Positions 8,559 through 16,085 of a DNA stretch of 64,000 nt are shown one piece after another. The position numbers and the translations under genes were made by a program. Position 1 is the first letter of the stretch, and every line of letters starts with the position of its first letter. The DNA lies in NCBI RefSeq assembly GCF_000472285.1, contig NZ_KI421421.1:98491-162490 (forward strand), read 5' to 3'. Below the pieces are notes generated by a model. It had not been told where the DNA came from. It worked only from the letters and a program-made list of their open reading frames with translations, and did not search any database. The stretch comes from Desulfuromonas sp. TF. Its GTDB lineage: Bacteria; Desulfobacterota; Desulfuromonadia; Desulfuromonadales; ATBO01.

Positions 8559-8912
8559 TCATTTCCGAGCTTTATGTTCGCTAACCTCACGCTCTGCCTG
8601 GAGCCAGTCCTGAACCGCGTGGCCGAGCCACAACAACAGGTTCAGACTGCCGGTGAACATGCCTGCACCAAAGGCGCGGTCGAGGAAAGTGACCGTTCCA
8701 CCGCGACTCGGGTAAGCGACGGAAAGCTTCGCGTACGAATATGTCGTCAGCGCCACGCCGCCCGCCAAAGCGCAAAGGCCACTGGTGTGCCGCCGTGTGC
8801 CAGCTGCACCGCCAGACCCATCACCGCAAAAAATCCCGCCTCCGACCATTCCGCCGATGCCGATGGCCACCACCGCCCAAAACCCGATTTTACCGTTGTC
8901 TGCTTTGTTCAT
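8559..8912 (-). pseudogene. Chimeric remnant: APC permease N-terminus joined to DUF2934 tail
   Basis: The frame begins like an intact APC-family amino acid permease (MNKADNGKIGFWAVVAIG, GGMVGGGIF). It is then out of frame for about 25 codons: one extra T in a run of six near 8828 gives CGDGSGGAAG instead of the expected AVMGLAVQLAHGG. The frame is restored before ALAGGVALTTYSYAKLSVAYPS and GSLNLLLWL. At that point the permease stops after TM3, and the last residues (GHAVQDWLQAEREVSE) match the C-terminal tail of DUF2934 proteins. Two compensating frameshifts, the truncation and the foreign tail show that this is debris of recombination. A 117-residue product could be translated but cannot transport. 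Confidence 0.75.
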
Positions 8913-8954
8913 CGGCCGGTACCGTCGCCCAATACCCGTCGATCATAGCAGAAT

Positions 8955-10139
8955 CTACGCGTTCCCGATCTCTGGGTTAATGCCCGGATATTCCAGAACG
9001 ACCCGGTACGCCTCCATGCCGCGGCTGATAAAAGCCTGGGCCGAACCCCAGAGATAGAGCCGAAACCGCCGATAGAGCATCTCTCCCCAGCAATTGACAA
9101 TATCCTCCTGCGCGGCCTCCAGATTCTCCGCCCAGGCCTTGCAGGTGAGGTAGTAGTTATGCCGATCGTTATAGACTTCCAGTACCTCCAGCGAGCTTTT
9201 GGCCACTTCGGCCAGAAAAGCATGCAGACAGAAGTAGGCATGGTCGCCCGGAAAGATGTAGCGGGAGACGAAGGTGGGCTTGGAATACTTTTCGCGGAAG
9301 GCGCTGGCATCGAGATAGACCCGGCCGCCGGGTTTTAGCAGGCCTTGAAGATGCCGCAATACGGCCGGGTAGTCGGGCAGGTGCTCCATCACCCCAAGAA
9401 TGACAATCGCATCATAAGGGTCAGGGGAGGTGTGCTCCCAAAAGTCCTGGTTCAGTACCTTGCAGGGGATTTCTTGCTGCTCGATCAATTTCGCCAGAAA
9501 GGCCTCGGATTGTTGAGAAATCGTCAGGGATGTGACCTGAATGCCGCGTCGTCCGGCGTGCTCGGTGAAGCTTCCCCAGCCGCCACCGACATCCAGAACG
9601 CGGTCTCCCGGCTTGAGCCGGCAGGCGTTGATGGCAAAGTTCAGTTTGCGGCGTTGGGCGGTTTCCAGAGGCTCGTCGTCCCGTTTGAAGACGGCGTGCG
9701 AATAGCAGCGGGTCGGGTCCATGAAGCTGAGATAAAACTCGTTGCTGTAGTCATAATGACCCGCAATCGCCTGCCGGTCGGTCTGCACCCGGCCTTTGAA
9801 CAAGGGTGCTATGCGACTCCACAGAGAGTGCAGGGGATGATGGTCGCTCAAGAGTCCGCGGAGACTGGCGAACCCCAGCATGTCACCCTTCACATCCAGA
9901 CTGCCGGACATATAGGCTTCACAGATTTTCACCTCATCCAGTCTCAGCAGTGCCGCCATCCCCTGCCGGTCCTTCACCAGGATTTTGATGGTGGGGTCGC
10001 CTTTCCCCAACCGATAGACGTGATCTCCCCAGAGCTGGATCTCGATGGGGTGCTTAAGCCGATCGGCGACCCGTTTTTGAATCAGCCGAAAGAGTCTGTC
10101 GTAACGCGTTGTCGATAAAGCCTGGGCACCTTGTTTCAT
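8955..10139 (-). CDS. Cyclopropane-fatty-acyl-phospholipid synthase family methyltransferase
   Basis: A 394-residue SAM-dependent methyltransferase of the CFA synthase/mycolic acid cyclopropane synthase group. Visible parts are an N-terminal lipid-binding-like domain (1-110), the family motif HYDYSNEFYLSFMDP at about 128-142, the SAM-binding loop VLDVGGGWGSF near 184-194, and the HLPDY/FPGDH region. It would methylate unsaturated membrane phospholipids, forming cyclopropane or branched acyl chains, a typical stationary-phase and stress change. GGGAGGGA precedes the ATG. It is a single-gene unit downstream of a 323-bp gap. Which acyl modification it makes is unclear because this subfamily contains several activities. 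Confidence 0.85.
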   Translation of the reverse strand: MKQGAQALSTTRYDRLFRLIQKRVADRLKHPIEIQLWGDHVYRLGKGDPTIKILVKDRQGMAALLRLDEVKICEAYMSGSLDVKGDMLGFASLRGLLSDHHPLHSLWSRIAPLFKGRVQTDRQAIAGHYDYSNEFYLSFMDPTRCYSHAVFKRDDEPLETAQRRKLNFAINACRLKPGDRVLDVGGGWGSFTEHAGRRGIQVTSLTISQQSEAFLAKLIEQQEIPCKVLNQDFWEHTSPDPYDAIVILGVMEHLPDYPAVLRHLQGLLKPGGRVYLDASAFREKYSKPTFVSRYIFPGDHAYFCLHAFLAEVAKSSLEVLEVYNDRHNYYLTCKAWAENLEAAQEDIVNCWGEMLYRRFRLYLWGSAQAFISRGMEAYRVVLEYPGINPEIGNA

Positions 10140-10462
10140 CGATTATCCCTCCCTCCCAAAATGAAAGCGTTCACTTCAATCCAATGCCGGATTGAGTTTC
10201 GTCAGCGCTGCCCCGTTTGGCCCGATACCGCACTCGCGTCACCCGGGAGCCATTTAAATCGTAACAAAAAAAGTTCGAAGAACAACGCTTCGCCCGGCGC
10301 TCCCGCCAGGGGTTTCTTGAGGAAGGAGGGGGCGAAAAAGTCCCTCTTTGGATGGTGTGATCCAAGCTCTTGGGATGGCGCTCAGTATGGTATGCGTCAA
10401 ATCTCGCCAATTGGAACCGCGGCAGTGTTACGCTGTGGTTCGTCCGCCCGCAGCCGGGCCTG
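10140..10462. other. Intergenic region upstream of the CFA-synthase-like gene
   Basis: About 320 bp without a credible gene. The stretch TTTAAATCGTAAC at 10253-10265 resembles the sequence just downstream of sigma-54 promoter A, but the -24 GG is absent, so no sigma-54 promoter is called. No terminator or other clear signal is seen. Confidence 0.5.
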
Positions 10463-10696
10463 CTAATCATTTGTGATCGTCACGCTCAGGGCGCGTTTCC
10501 TCCTGGCATTGCCAACGGTGTCGTAAGCCTTCGGGAAATTCAACACGATCCAGCCCAAGGCCACAATCCCCAGCGAGACCGCCAGGGCGATGACCATCAC
10601 CCCCACGGTGGTCGGCATGCGCAGTGCCTGGTAGTTGATGAAGCTGAACAGCGCCGTCAGCACCATCAACAGAGCGGTAATCTCGAAAATCTTCAT
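10463..10696 (-). pseudogene. N-terminal remnant of a CPA1-type cation:proton antiporter
   Basis: The 77-residue frame begins MKIFEITALLMVLTALFSFI, followed by RMPTTVGVMVIALAVSL. This is the start of NhaP/CPA1 sodium:proton antiporters (TM1 and TM2), which normally exceed 400 residues. After ALGW the sequence becomes polar (NFPKAYDTVGNARRKRA) and ends, so the remaining ten or so helices are missing. It is probably a truncated remnant; a real two-helix small protein is possible but less likely. Confidence 0.6.
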
Positions 10697-10796
10697 GACC
10701 TGCCCGACAGGGTTTGGTCGCCCCGGAGCAACCCGCGGCGGCAAAAGATTCGTCGGCCGTCACAATTGTCCAGGTCGTTACCTGCGCCTGACCAGT

Positions 10797-11087
10797 TCAG
10801 CCGGTCTTTTTGATAGCGTCTCTGAGGAGAGTCTTGACCTCGTTCCAGATCTGTTCCGCTCCGGTTTTCATGTCTTCCCATTCGTCATCGGTGGCCATCG
10901 CAATCCCCTGCAGCTTTTCCGCACCCTGGTCCCGCTTCAGCTGCAGGGCCGAGATCGTTTTGGAATATTCAGACCTTTCTTCGGCCGTGGCGCTTTCCGC
11001 TTTTTCCTTGAGACGCTCGATCTGCACATCCCATTCGACAATCTGTGCCGAGAGTTTTTCGACGTACTCTGTTCTCTTGTCCTTCAT
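10797..11087 (-). CDS. Small coiled-coil protein
   Basis: A 96-residue highly charged protein that is almost all helix (YVEKLSAQIVEWDVQIERLK, then SEYSKTISALQLKRDQGAEK), without signal peptide or membrane segment. It has heptad-like spacing and resembles small coiled-coil proteins found next to sensor kinases and stress genes; no function is known. ACGGAGGT precedes the ATG at 11087, and its ATGA overlaps the stop codon of the broken kinase gene, so it is translated from the same message. The upstream-extended frame to 11159 lies inside the kinase and was not used. Confidence 0.7.
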   Translation of the reverse strand: MKDKRTEYVEKLSAQIVEWDVQIERLKEKAESATAEERSEYSKTISALQLKRDQGAEKLQGIAMATDDEWEDMKTGAEQIWNEVKTLLRDAIKKTG

Positions 11088-12315
11088 GGCAACCTCCGTA
11101 CCGTTTGCTCCAGGGTGAAAAAGAAAGTCGTTCCCTTGCCCGGGGCGCTTTCGGCCCACACCCGGCCGCCATGGCGCCGGACGATCCGGTCGACCGTAGC
11201 CAGGCCGATGCCATGCCCTTCGACGTTGGTTCCGGGAAGTCGCTGGAAAGGACGGAACAGCTTGTCGGCCAGCGCCATGTCGAAGCCCGGCCCGTTGTCC
11301 CGGACAAAAAAGGCCGGCTTTCCGCCAACCTCCGTCACGCCGAATTCAATGACCGCACCCTCCCGACTGCCGGCATACTTCCAGGCATTGCCGATAAAAT
11401 TATCCAGGACCACCGGTAACAGGTCCGGATCACCGTCGGCCACTACCCCTGCGGCGATCCGGAGGGCGACCCCGCGCTCGGGCTGCGCCACTTTGCTCAG
11501 GTCAACCTTTTCATGGCGAATTTCAACGTGAGTGAGGCGCGAAAAATCGAGCAGGGTTTCGATGAGCCGTTTCATGCGCAGGGTGCCTTCATATATTTCC
11601 TGGAGACATCCTCGGCTCTGCGCATCGATTTTGTCGCCGCACAATTCCTTGACCATCTGGCAGTAGCGTTGATGACCGTCAGCGGAATGCGCAGGTCGTG
11701 GGAGATGCTGTAGTTGAAGGCTTCCAGTTCGGTGTGCAGAACTTCGAGTCCCTCTTCCAGTTGCCTGCGTGCGGAAATATCGATGATCGCAACGCGGCAC
11801 TCGTGCCCGGAAGCGCCGGCCACGGCTTCGATCTGTACGAAGAGCGAACGTTCCCCTTCGCTGAGAAGCGGCACCTCGCAGGCCTCTTTGGACGGGTTCG
11901 TAAAGACCTTGCCGAGAAAGTCGGTGAAGGCCGGACGGGCTTCAGCCGCGACAAAGAGCCCGAAACGCCGGCCGATCAGGCGGGAGCGCTCAATTCCGAG
12001 GAGAGTGGCGCCCGTGATGTTCGCGGCGCCGATAATCCCGTCGCGGTCGAGGGTGAAGTATCCGACCGGGGCGAAATCGTAGAGGTCGGCGTACTTTTCC
12101 AGCGCCTTTTCCGCATCATCCCTGGCCTGGCGCAGTTCGTCATTCTGCATCTCCAGCTCGACCTGGTGGACCTCGAGTTCATGGACGAGCCCCTGCGTCG
12201 CTGCCTCGGTCCGGGGTGGATGCACCTTTGGCGTGCTTGCACCCATCCGCTCTTCGGCTTGGCGGCGCAGTTCGGCGGCGTCAGTTGAAACGCTCTTGTC
12301 CTTGTCGACTCCCAT
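11084..12315 (-). pseudogene. PAS sensor histidine kinase with a -1 frameshift (paralogue of 2698-3975)
   Basis: The first part (from ATG at 12315, AGAGAGG upstream) encodes the LVHELEVHQVELEMQN helix, the PAS domain (DLYDFAPVGYF) and the H-box SHDLRIPLTVIN. At about 11667 one G is missing compared with the paralogue: the codons for Gly-Tyr-Cys-Gln-Met become AACGCTAC... and the frame ends soon after. The rest of the kinase continues in the next frame (QMVKELCGDKIDAQ, NFIGNAWKYAG, DNGPGFD, HGIGLATV) to 11084. A second difference is a 10-residue in-frame deletion before PERGVALRI. Either the gene is inactive or the G was lost in sequencing; the 10-residue gap favours real decay. Confidence 0.8.
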
Positions 12316-12947
12316 TGACAACCTCTCTTCTGCGCCGGATTTGACGAAAATTCATATCTACTCCCTTTCACCCCACGCTCCATAGGGCCGGAGTGCCCGG
12401 GCTCTCACTGAAGAGCCGTTCCGATCCCCCGCTGGAGAATCACCTGGTTCTCATGCGCTGTTATCTAGCTGTTGCCGGCAGCGATTTATAAGAGTGTACC
12501 ACTCGCCGATTCTCCTGCGGAAACGACTCTCTTCGGGAGAGCGCAACGTATTCATGAAGGACTCGCCAAAGTATTCCGCCGTCGCGCAGGCGCTGGAAAA
12601 AAGCAGACGGGTTTTCATGCCGCCCAGGCTGTCGTAACGGAACGATTTGACGGGGTTCCTGCGCCGTCGGGGCCTCATCCATCCGGAACCCTTCGGCAAG
12701 ACCGCACATCCATTGATGAGACGCAAAATGGATATGTACAGAAGGGACGTCAGGGAAGGCTTGACGATTGTCATAATGTTCCGCCCCCAGTCGAATGTTG
12801 TTTCAGACCGGGCAAATCAAGTCGGCTGGCGGCTGCTTTATGCTTACGCCAGCCGGCAGCGAACACGCAGCCTGCGGAGACTCCCTGGCGGTCATCCGGC
12901 TCCTTGACCGGGGCATCGGAGCCGGATGACCGGACAAGTTGCCGCGG
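12316..12947. other. 632-bp stretch without a recognisable gene
   Basis: Short frames exist on both strands (for example minus 12451-12774), but none has a known domain, convincing ribosome site or typical codon use. The interval contains a strong inverted repeat at 12890-12931 next to the BON gene. It may contain decayed coding sequence, as does the nearby 5.9-10.7 kb region. Confidence 0.4.
12890..12931. repeat. 14-bp perfect inverted repeat (possible terminator/processing hairpin)
   Basis: GGTCATCCGGCTCC (12890-12903) pairs with GGAGCCGGATGACC (12918-12931) around a 14-base loop, 17 bp after the stop codon of the BON lipoprotein gene. There is no T-run on either side, so it is a 3'-end hairpin that may stabilise the message, not a classic intrinsic terminator. 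Confidence 0.65.
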
Positions 12948-13262
12948 CTATTTTACAATCAGGTCGTTTTTTACCTTTACGACCCCCTTGACGCTGCGGG
13001 CTACCTCTCCTGCCTTGGTGACGGCCTGCGGCGAATCAACAAAACCACTCAACTGAACTTCGCCCTTGAAGGTTTCGACATTGATCTGAAAGACCTTCAG
13101 CGCCGGATCTCCCAGGATTGCGGTTTTTACCTTGGTTGTGATGACGGTGTCATCGACATACTCGCCTGCGCTTGAGCTTTTTTGCGTCGATGCACACCCC
13201 AGGAATGAAGTAACCAGGACAACACAAACCAGGAACTTCATAATGCGATGCAGTTTTAACAT
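12948..13262 (-). CDS. BON domain lipoprotein
   Basis: A 104-residue protein with a lipoprotein signal (KFLVCVVLVTSFLGC, lipobox FLGC) and a single BON domain (VDDTVITTKVKTAILGDPAL, then GEVQLSGFVDSP and ARSVKGVVKVKNDL), as in OsmY-like osmotic and envelope stress proteins that bind phospholipid surfaces. The family suggests a periplasmic, membrane-anchored protective role. AGAGAGGAG precedes the ATG at 13262; a second ATG seven codons later is possible. It is the last gene after ABM copy 2, 142 bp away on the same strand, and may be read from sigma-54 promoter B. Confidence 0.85.
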   Translation of the reverse strand: MLKLHRIMKFLVCVVLVTSFLGCASTQKSSSAGEYVDDTVITTKVKTAILGDPALKVFQINVETFKGEVQLSGFVDSPQAVTKAGEVARSVKGVVKVKNDLIVK

Positions 13263-13404
13263 AATGCGCTCCTCTCTGTTCGTGGACCATTGTTAGTGTT
13301 CGGAAGCATTCCCGGGATGTAACATTGATGCCTCTAACCCCCCTGAGAACTGCTTCCCCGGAACGCCCGGTTATTCCTTGCGCAGCGGCCATAGGTGCGA
13401 ATTT

Positions 13405-13728
13405 TCATTGCGCTCGCGCCGCTTTTACATCCTCCGCTCCCGCCGTCGAGGCGATGGTGTTGAACCTGATTTCCGGTTCCTTGGTGAGCAGCTTCATGGC
13501 TCCGACCAGTACGCCGAAATGGTTGGACCCCAGATGGGAGTTCAAGTCCTCACGGGTCTTCCACTCCGCCCTGAAGAAAATATTGTTTTCAGCTTCGATG
13601 TCCACGTAGCAATTGCAGCCCAGGCAGCCCTGCTCGCGCCGAATCAGTCTGAGCATCGCCTTGAAGGTTTGCAGGACCTCTTTTCGTTTTTCGGGTGGCA
13701 CCGTCAGATTGATCGTGGCAACGATCAT
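13405..13728 (-). CDS. ABM-domain protein, putative quinol monooxygenase (copy 2)
   Basis: A 107-residue single ABM-domain protein, paralogous to the one at 4383-4748 over nearly the whole length (EQGCLGCNCYVDIE, WKTREDLNSHLGSNHFGVLVGAMKLL and EPEIRFNTIASTAG are shared or similar). It is a likely dimeric small monooxygenase or related protein in the cytoplasm. AAGGTGAA precedes the ATG. It follows the small membrane protein at 13761-13952 by 32 bp and is probably in one operon with it and the DUF3309 gene. Confidence 0.8.
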   Translation of the reverse strand: MIVATINLTVPPEKRKEVLQTFKAMLRLIRREQGCLGCNCYVDIEAENNIFFRAEWKTREDLNSHLGSNHFGVLVGAMKLLTKEPEIRFNTIASTAGAEDVKAARAQ

Positions 13729-13760
13729 GGGCTTTCACCTTGAAACATAAAGTTGACGGC

Positions 13761-13952
13761 TCACTTCCCCACGCGGATCGTGGAAAGGGAGCTTAAAAGT
13801 CCAAAAACGTTCAGGAGCCACAGAATCACCGCAATGACCACAACGGCATTCAAAATCGTCTTTATGGATCCCGCCATCGGGATGAATCGGTTGACGAGCC
13901 AGAGAAGAACGCCAACCACGACAAGGACTATGACCACTTGAATTAACGGCAT
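13761..13952 (-). CDS. Small two-helix membrane protein (Thivi_2564-like)
   Basis: A 63-residue protein made of two hydrophobic helices (LIQVVIVLVVVGVLLWLV and TILNAVVVIAVILWLLNVF) joined by NRFIPMAGSIK. The pattern matches the Thivi_2564 family of small inner-membrane proteins, which has no known function. A good AGGTGAAAAGG ribosome site precedes the ATG. It lies between the DUF3309 and ABM genes on the same strand and is probably part of the sigma-54 promoter B unit, although a 138-bp gap separates it from DUF3309. Confidence 0.72.
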   Translation of the reverse strand: MPLIQVVIVLVVVGVLLWLVNRFIPMAGSIKTILNAVVVIAVILWLLNVFGLLSSLSTIRVGK

Positions 13953-14090
13953 GACCTTTTCACCTCCCTCTTTCGCTTTTGGAAAACGGCCTCATCGGTC
14001 CTCTCCCGTTTATGCACTGTCAGGTGTGGCGGATTTTAAGGTTCGGACTTGCCACCGTTCCTTAAAAACCGCTTTCTTGTGACAGCGGAC

Positions 14091-14246
14091 TTAAATCCGG
14101 CCCATCAGCATCAGGATAAGGAGAATCAACAGGATCAACCCCAGCCCGCCACTCGGCAGGTAACCCCATTGCCGGCTGTGGGGCCAGGTGGGCAGGGCGC
14201 CCAGCAGCAGCAGAATGATGACGACGATCAAGATTGTTCCTAACAT
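14091..14246 (-). CDS. DUF3309 family small membrane protein
   Basis: A 51-residue protein, MLGTILIVVIILLLLGALP, then SRQWGYLPSGGLGLILLILLILMLMG. This is the typical DUF3309 layout of two hydrophobic helices around a Trp/Tyr/Gly loop. AAGGAGCAG precedes the ATG at 14246. It is the first gene after sigma-54 promoter B (14287-14301), which places a DUF3309 protein in the same predicted regulon as the DUF2959/CsbD operons. Function is unknown; a membrane-stress role is inferred from its neighbours. Confidence 0.82.
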   Translation of the reverse strand: MLGTILIVVIILLLLGALPTWPHSRQWGYLPSGGLGLILLILLILMLMGRI

Positions 14247-14286
14247 GCTTCTGCTCCTTAAATGAGGGTTTCTGCAAAGCCAATGC

Positions 14287-14301
14287 GCAACGAACGTGCC
14301 A
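14287..14301 (-). promoter_or_regulatory. Sigma-54 (-24/-12) promoter B, upstream of DUF3309
   Basis: The minus strand reads TGGCACGTTCGTTGC, base for base the same core as promoter A, with GG at 14300-14299 and GC at 14288-14287 (10-bp spacer). The expected start is near 14275, about 30 nt before the DUF3309 start codon. Confidence 0.9.
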
Positions 14302-14327
14302 GCGAAGACCTGCCGGCGCCATGTGCG

Positions 14328-14340
14328 CAACCACCCGATG
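14328..14340 (-). promoter_or_regulatory. Degenerate IHF-like site B
   Basis: Minus-strand CATCGGGTGGTTG differs from WATCAANNNNTTR at three positions, but it stands at exactly the same distance (28 bp) from the -24 GG as the better sites at promoters A and C. It is weak by sequence and is supported mainly by position. Confidence 0.3.
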
Positions 14341-14396
14341 TAATTAGTGAAACGAAAGGGTGGGAGGGTGCGGCGAAGAGAAATCCGTCAGCGCGG

Positions 14397-14432
14397 TCCA
14401 TCATATTTAACTGAAATTCCATATGTGACGGA
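14397..14432. promoter_or_regulatory. 36-bp palindromic upstream activator element B
   Basis: TCCATCATAT at one end and TGTGACGGA at the other, aligning without gaps to elements A and C. The edge is 97 bp from the -24 GG. An extra half-site ATCCGTCA lies just outside it at 14383-14390, so this copy may bind more activator. Confidence 0.75.
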
Positions 14433-14469
14433 CGGTCCGCGTGGGATCCCCGAGTCCGTTTATGTCTGG

Positions 14470-14616
14470 TCATGCTCTTCGCCCCTGCAGGAACCCGACA
14501 ACCACGACAATAAGGGCAACGACCAGCAAGACATGAATGAAGCCGCCCAGGGTGTAACTGCTCACCAGTCCCAGGGCCCACAGAATGATCAGTATCACGG
14601 CTATGGTCCACAACAT
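14470..14616 (-). CDS. lmo0937-family small membrane protein
   Basis: A 48-residue protein starting MLWTIAVILIILWALGLVS, then YTLGGFIHVLLVVALIVVVV and ending FLQGRRA. Two helices around a GGFIH loop are the hallmark of the lmo0937 family of tiny membrane proteins. AAAAGGAGAA precedes the ATG at 14616. It is the last gene of the second DUF2959 set (DUF2959, CsbD, 73-residue protein, this gene). Function unknown. Confidence 0.8.
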   Translation of the reverse strand: MLWTIAVILIILWALGLVSSYTLGGFIHVLLVVALIVVVVGFLQGRRA

Positions 14617-14764
14617 GGTAATTCTCCTTTTCGATTGTTGTTTCCGGCGACCGGCTCTTGCAACGCCACGCCAACCGGAAGGAAATTTTTGAATCTCAAC
14701 ATCGTGCCAGGGAATGTGGTCGTCCCCTTGAAGCAGGCGACTCCCGCAGCCGTCTTGACTCCTC

Positions 14765-14986
14765 TCAGCTCTTTGTGCTTCCCATGACCAGCAGTGCGAT
14801 GCCGCCTATCAGGGCGACTCCCCCCACAATCGGAGGCAGCGGCAGCGTTCTGGTCTTTTCGGCCGTCATGTGCAAGGGCCCGATATCGACGACTTTCTCC
14901 CGGGTCGTGTAGCTGATGCCCTGGTAGGCAAAGGCCGCGACCGCGATGACAATCAGGATGATGCCGATCAACGTATAGGGTTTCAT
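14765..14986 (-). CDS. Small membrane protein with two helices (unknown family)
   Basis: A 73-residue protein: helix 1 TLIGIILIVIAVAAFAYQGI, a polar loop (TTREKVVDIGPLHMTAEKTR), and helix 2 IVGGVALIGGIALLVMG. GGAGGAACACC precedes the ATG. Similar small proteins with the loop motif TTREKVVDIGP are common beside CsbD and BON genes, but I know of no assigned function. It follows CsbD copy 2 by 62 bp on the same strand. Confidence 0.75.
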   Translation of the reverse strand: MKPYTLIGIILIVIAVAAFAYQGISYTTREKVVDIGPLHMTAEKTRTLPLPPIVGGVALIGGIALLVMGSTKS

Positions 14987-15048
14987 GGTGTTCCTCCTCA
15001 GGGTTCCCGGTGTGATGCATGATCCGTCACCCCGGTCCCGGGATTACT

Positions 15049-15228
15049 CTACTTCCCCAAAACCTTCTTGACCTTACCGATCTTTTTCTGCGCTTTGCCG
15101 GCGACCTTTTCGATCGTACCTTCGGCTTTCAGGTTTTTGTTGTGACTCAGTTTTCCGGCGGACTCCTTGAGCCTGCCTTTCACCTCGTGGAAGGTTCCTT
15201 CCGCTTTATCCTTTATGCTGGATTTCTT
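15049..15228 (-). CDS. CsbD family stress protein (copy 2), ATG start replaced by AAG
   Basis: The 60-codon stretch matches copy 1 closely (KSSIKDKAEGTFHEVKGRLKE, then KAEGTIEKVAGKAQKKIGK). At the position of the copy-1 ATG, this copy has AAG (15228-15226), while the AGGAAG ribosome site before it is kept. No other ATG occurs in the frame. In-frame GTG (15261) and TTG (15273) codons lie upstream without a proper ribosome site. The gene may thus be poorly translated or silent. It lies between DUF2959 copy 2 (54 bp upstream) and the 73-residue membrane protein. Confidence 0.7.
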   Translation of the reverse strand, partial: KKSSIKDKAEGTFHEVKGRLKESAGKLSHNKNLKAEGTIEKVAGKAQKKIGKVKKVLGK

Positions 15229-15282
15229 GGTCTTCCTCCCCTGATTGTCTCGTTCGGCCACCGCCGGACGCAAAGCTTCCGG

Positions 15283-15921
15283 TTACTGCTCCTTCGCGGC
15301 AGTCGCGGTCCTGATCCGGTCAAAGGCGATGAGCACGGGTCTGATGGCTTCTTTCAGGCTGTCGCCATCCACGACGGCCTTCCGGGCGACCGGCCTGATG
15401 GCGTCGACCCCACGAGGCGTCAGGTCGTTGGAGAGGTACATCTGAATTTCCCTGACATCGGTCAGATAGGATTGCAGAGCGCCCTTAACCCCTACGCTGG
15501 CCTCGGGTATTTTTGCGTAGAGCGCCCTCACCTCGAGACGCCTTTGTTCGCTGAGCGCCCGGATTTCGGGGTTCGTGTAGGAATGTCCCCACTCCGACAG
15601 GTAGGCGTCGCCCTGGGTCGACATCTTTTCGGAATGCATGGTCAGCTGTTCTCCCAGCTTCTCCATCTTGCGGACATTTTTAGTGTAGACGTCAAAGGCC
15701 TTTTTCGTGTCGTCCTGCTGAGCTCTGACAAGCTCCTCCAGCGAGGCGTTGGTCTCATCGATCTGCACAAGGGCTTTTTGATAATCTTCTTCCACGACCC
15801 GCATCGAGCTTGTGGTTTCCGCGGCCCTCTCCCTGCCGGTAGTCGCACAACCGCTCAAGCAGACAATGCCTCCGAGCAGCACCGCAGGGAAGAAGACGGA
15901 AAGGCGACATTTCAGATTCAC
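15283..15921 (-). CDS. DUF2959 family lipoprotein (copy 2), GTG start
   Basis: A 212-residue lipoprotein with signal peptide and lipobox CLSGC, then the DUF2959 helical domain. It is very similar to copy 1 throughout (for example YTNPEI.ALSEQRR and YLSNDLTPRGIDAIRPVARKA, with Val for Ile in this copy). The GTG at 15921 was chosen because AAGGAGAAAACA precedes it; the longer frame up to 16080 runs through the promoter and is not coding. It is the first gene after sigma-54 promoter C and leads the set CsbD, 73-residue protein, lmo0937 protein. Confidence 0.87.
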   Translation of the reverse strand: MNLKCRLSVFFPAVLLGGIVCLSGCATTGRERAAETTSSMRVVEEDYQKALVQIDETNASLEELVRAQQDDTKKAFDVYTKNVRKMEKLGEQLTMHSEKMSTQGDAYLSEWGHSYTNPEIRALSEQRRLEVRALYAKIPEASVGVKGALQSYLTDVREIQMYLSNDLTPRGVDAIRPVARKAVVDGDSLKEAIRPVLIAFDRIRTATAAKEQ

Positions 15922-15975
15922 TGTTTTCTCCTTTTCAGGTGATGGATGTAATCGCACAACCTGTCTTCCTAGATC

Positions 15976-15990
15976 GCAACTAACATGCCA
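15976..15990 (-). promoter_or_regulatory. Sigma-54 (-24/-12) promoter C, upstream of DUF2959 copy 2
   Basis: The minus strand reads TGGCATGTTAGTTGC, with GG at 15989-15988 and GC at 15977-15976 and a 10-bp spacer. It differs from the A/B core at three bases, none of them the invariant GG or GC. The expected start is near 15965. Confidence 0.87.
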
Positions 15991-16016
15991 GCGGGGACGA
16001 TAGGCGCCGAAAGTGG

Positions 16017-16029
16017 TAAGCAATTGATA
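16017..16029 (-). promoter_or_regulatory. IHF site C
   Basis: Minus-strand TATCAATTGCTTA fits the IHF consensus WATCAANNNNTTR at every defined position. It sits 28 bp upstream of the -24 GG, between promoter C and activator element C. Confidence 0.7.
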
Positions 16030-16085
16030 AAAATGGGAAAATTCAAGAGTAAAGGGGACAGGGTGAGAAGAGATCTTCAACGGAA

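Noticed and set aside
10250..10410. Possible fourth copy of the sigma-54 control region upstream of the CFA synthase gene
   Set aside because: Only TTTAAATCGTAAC resembles promoter A; the -24 GG and the palindromic arms are absent at the expected distances.
12451..12774. 107-residue minus-strand frame between the broken kinase and the BON gene
   Set aside because: No ribosome site, no domain, and an overlapping frame of similar quality; it cannot be told from non-coding sequence.
14690..14710. TGGCACG followed by TTGAG upstream of the lmo0937-like gene, as a fourth sigma-54 promoter
   Set aside because: The spacer is one base short and the invariant C of the -12 element is A; no 36-bp element lies 97 bp upstream.
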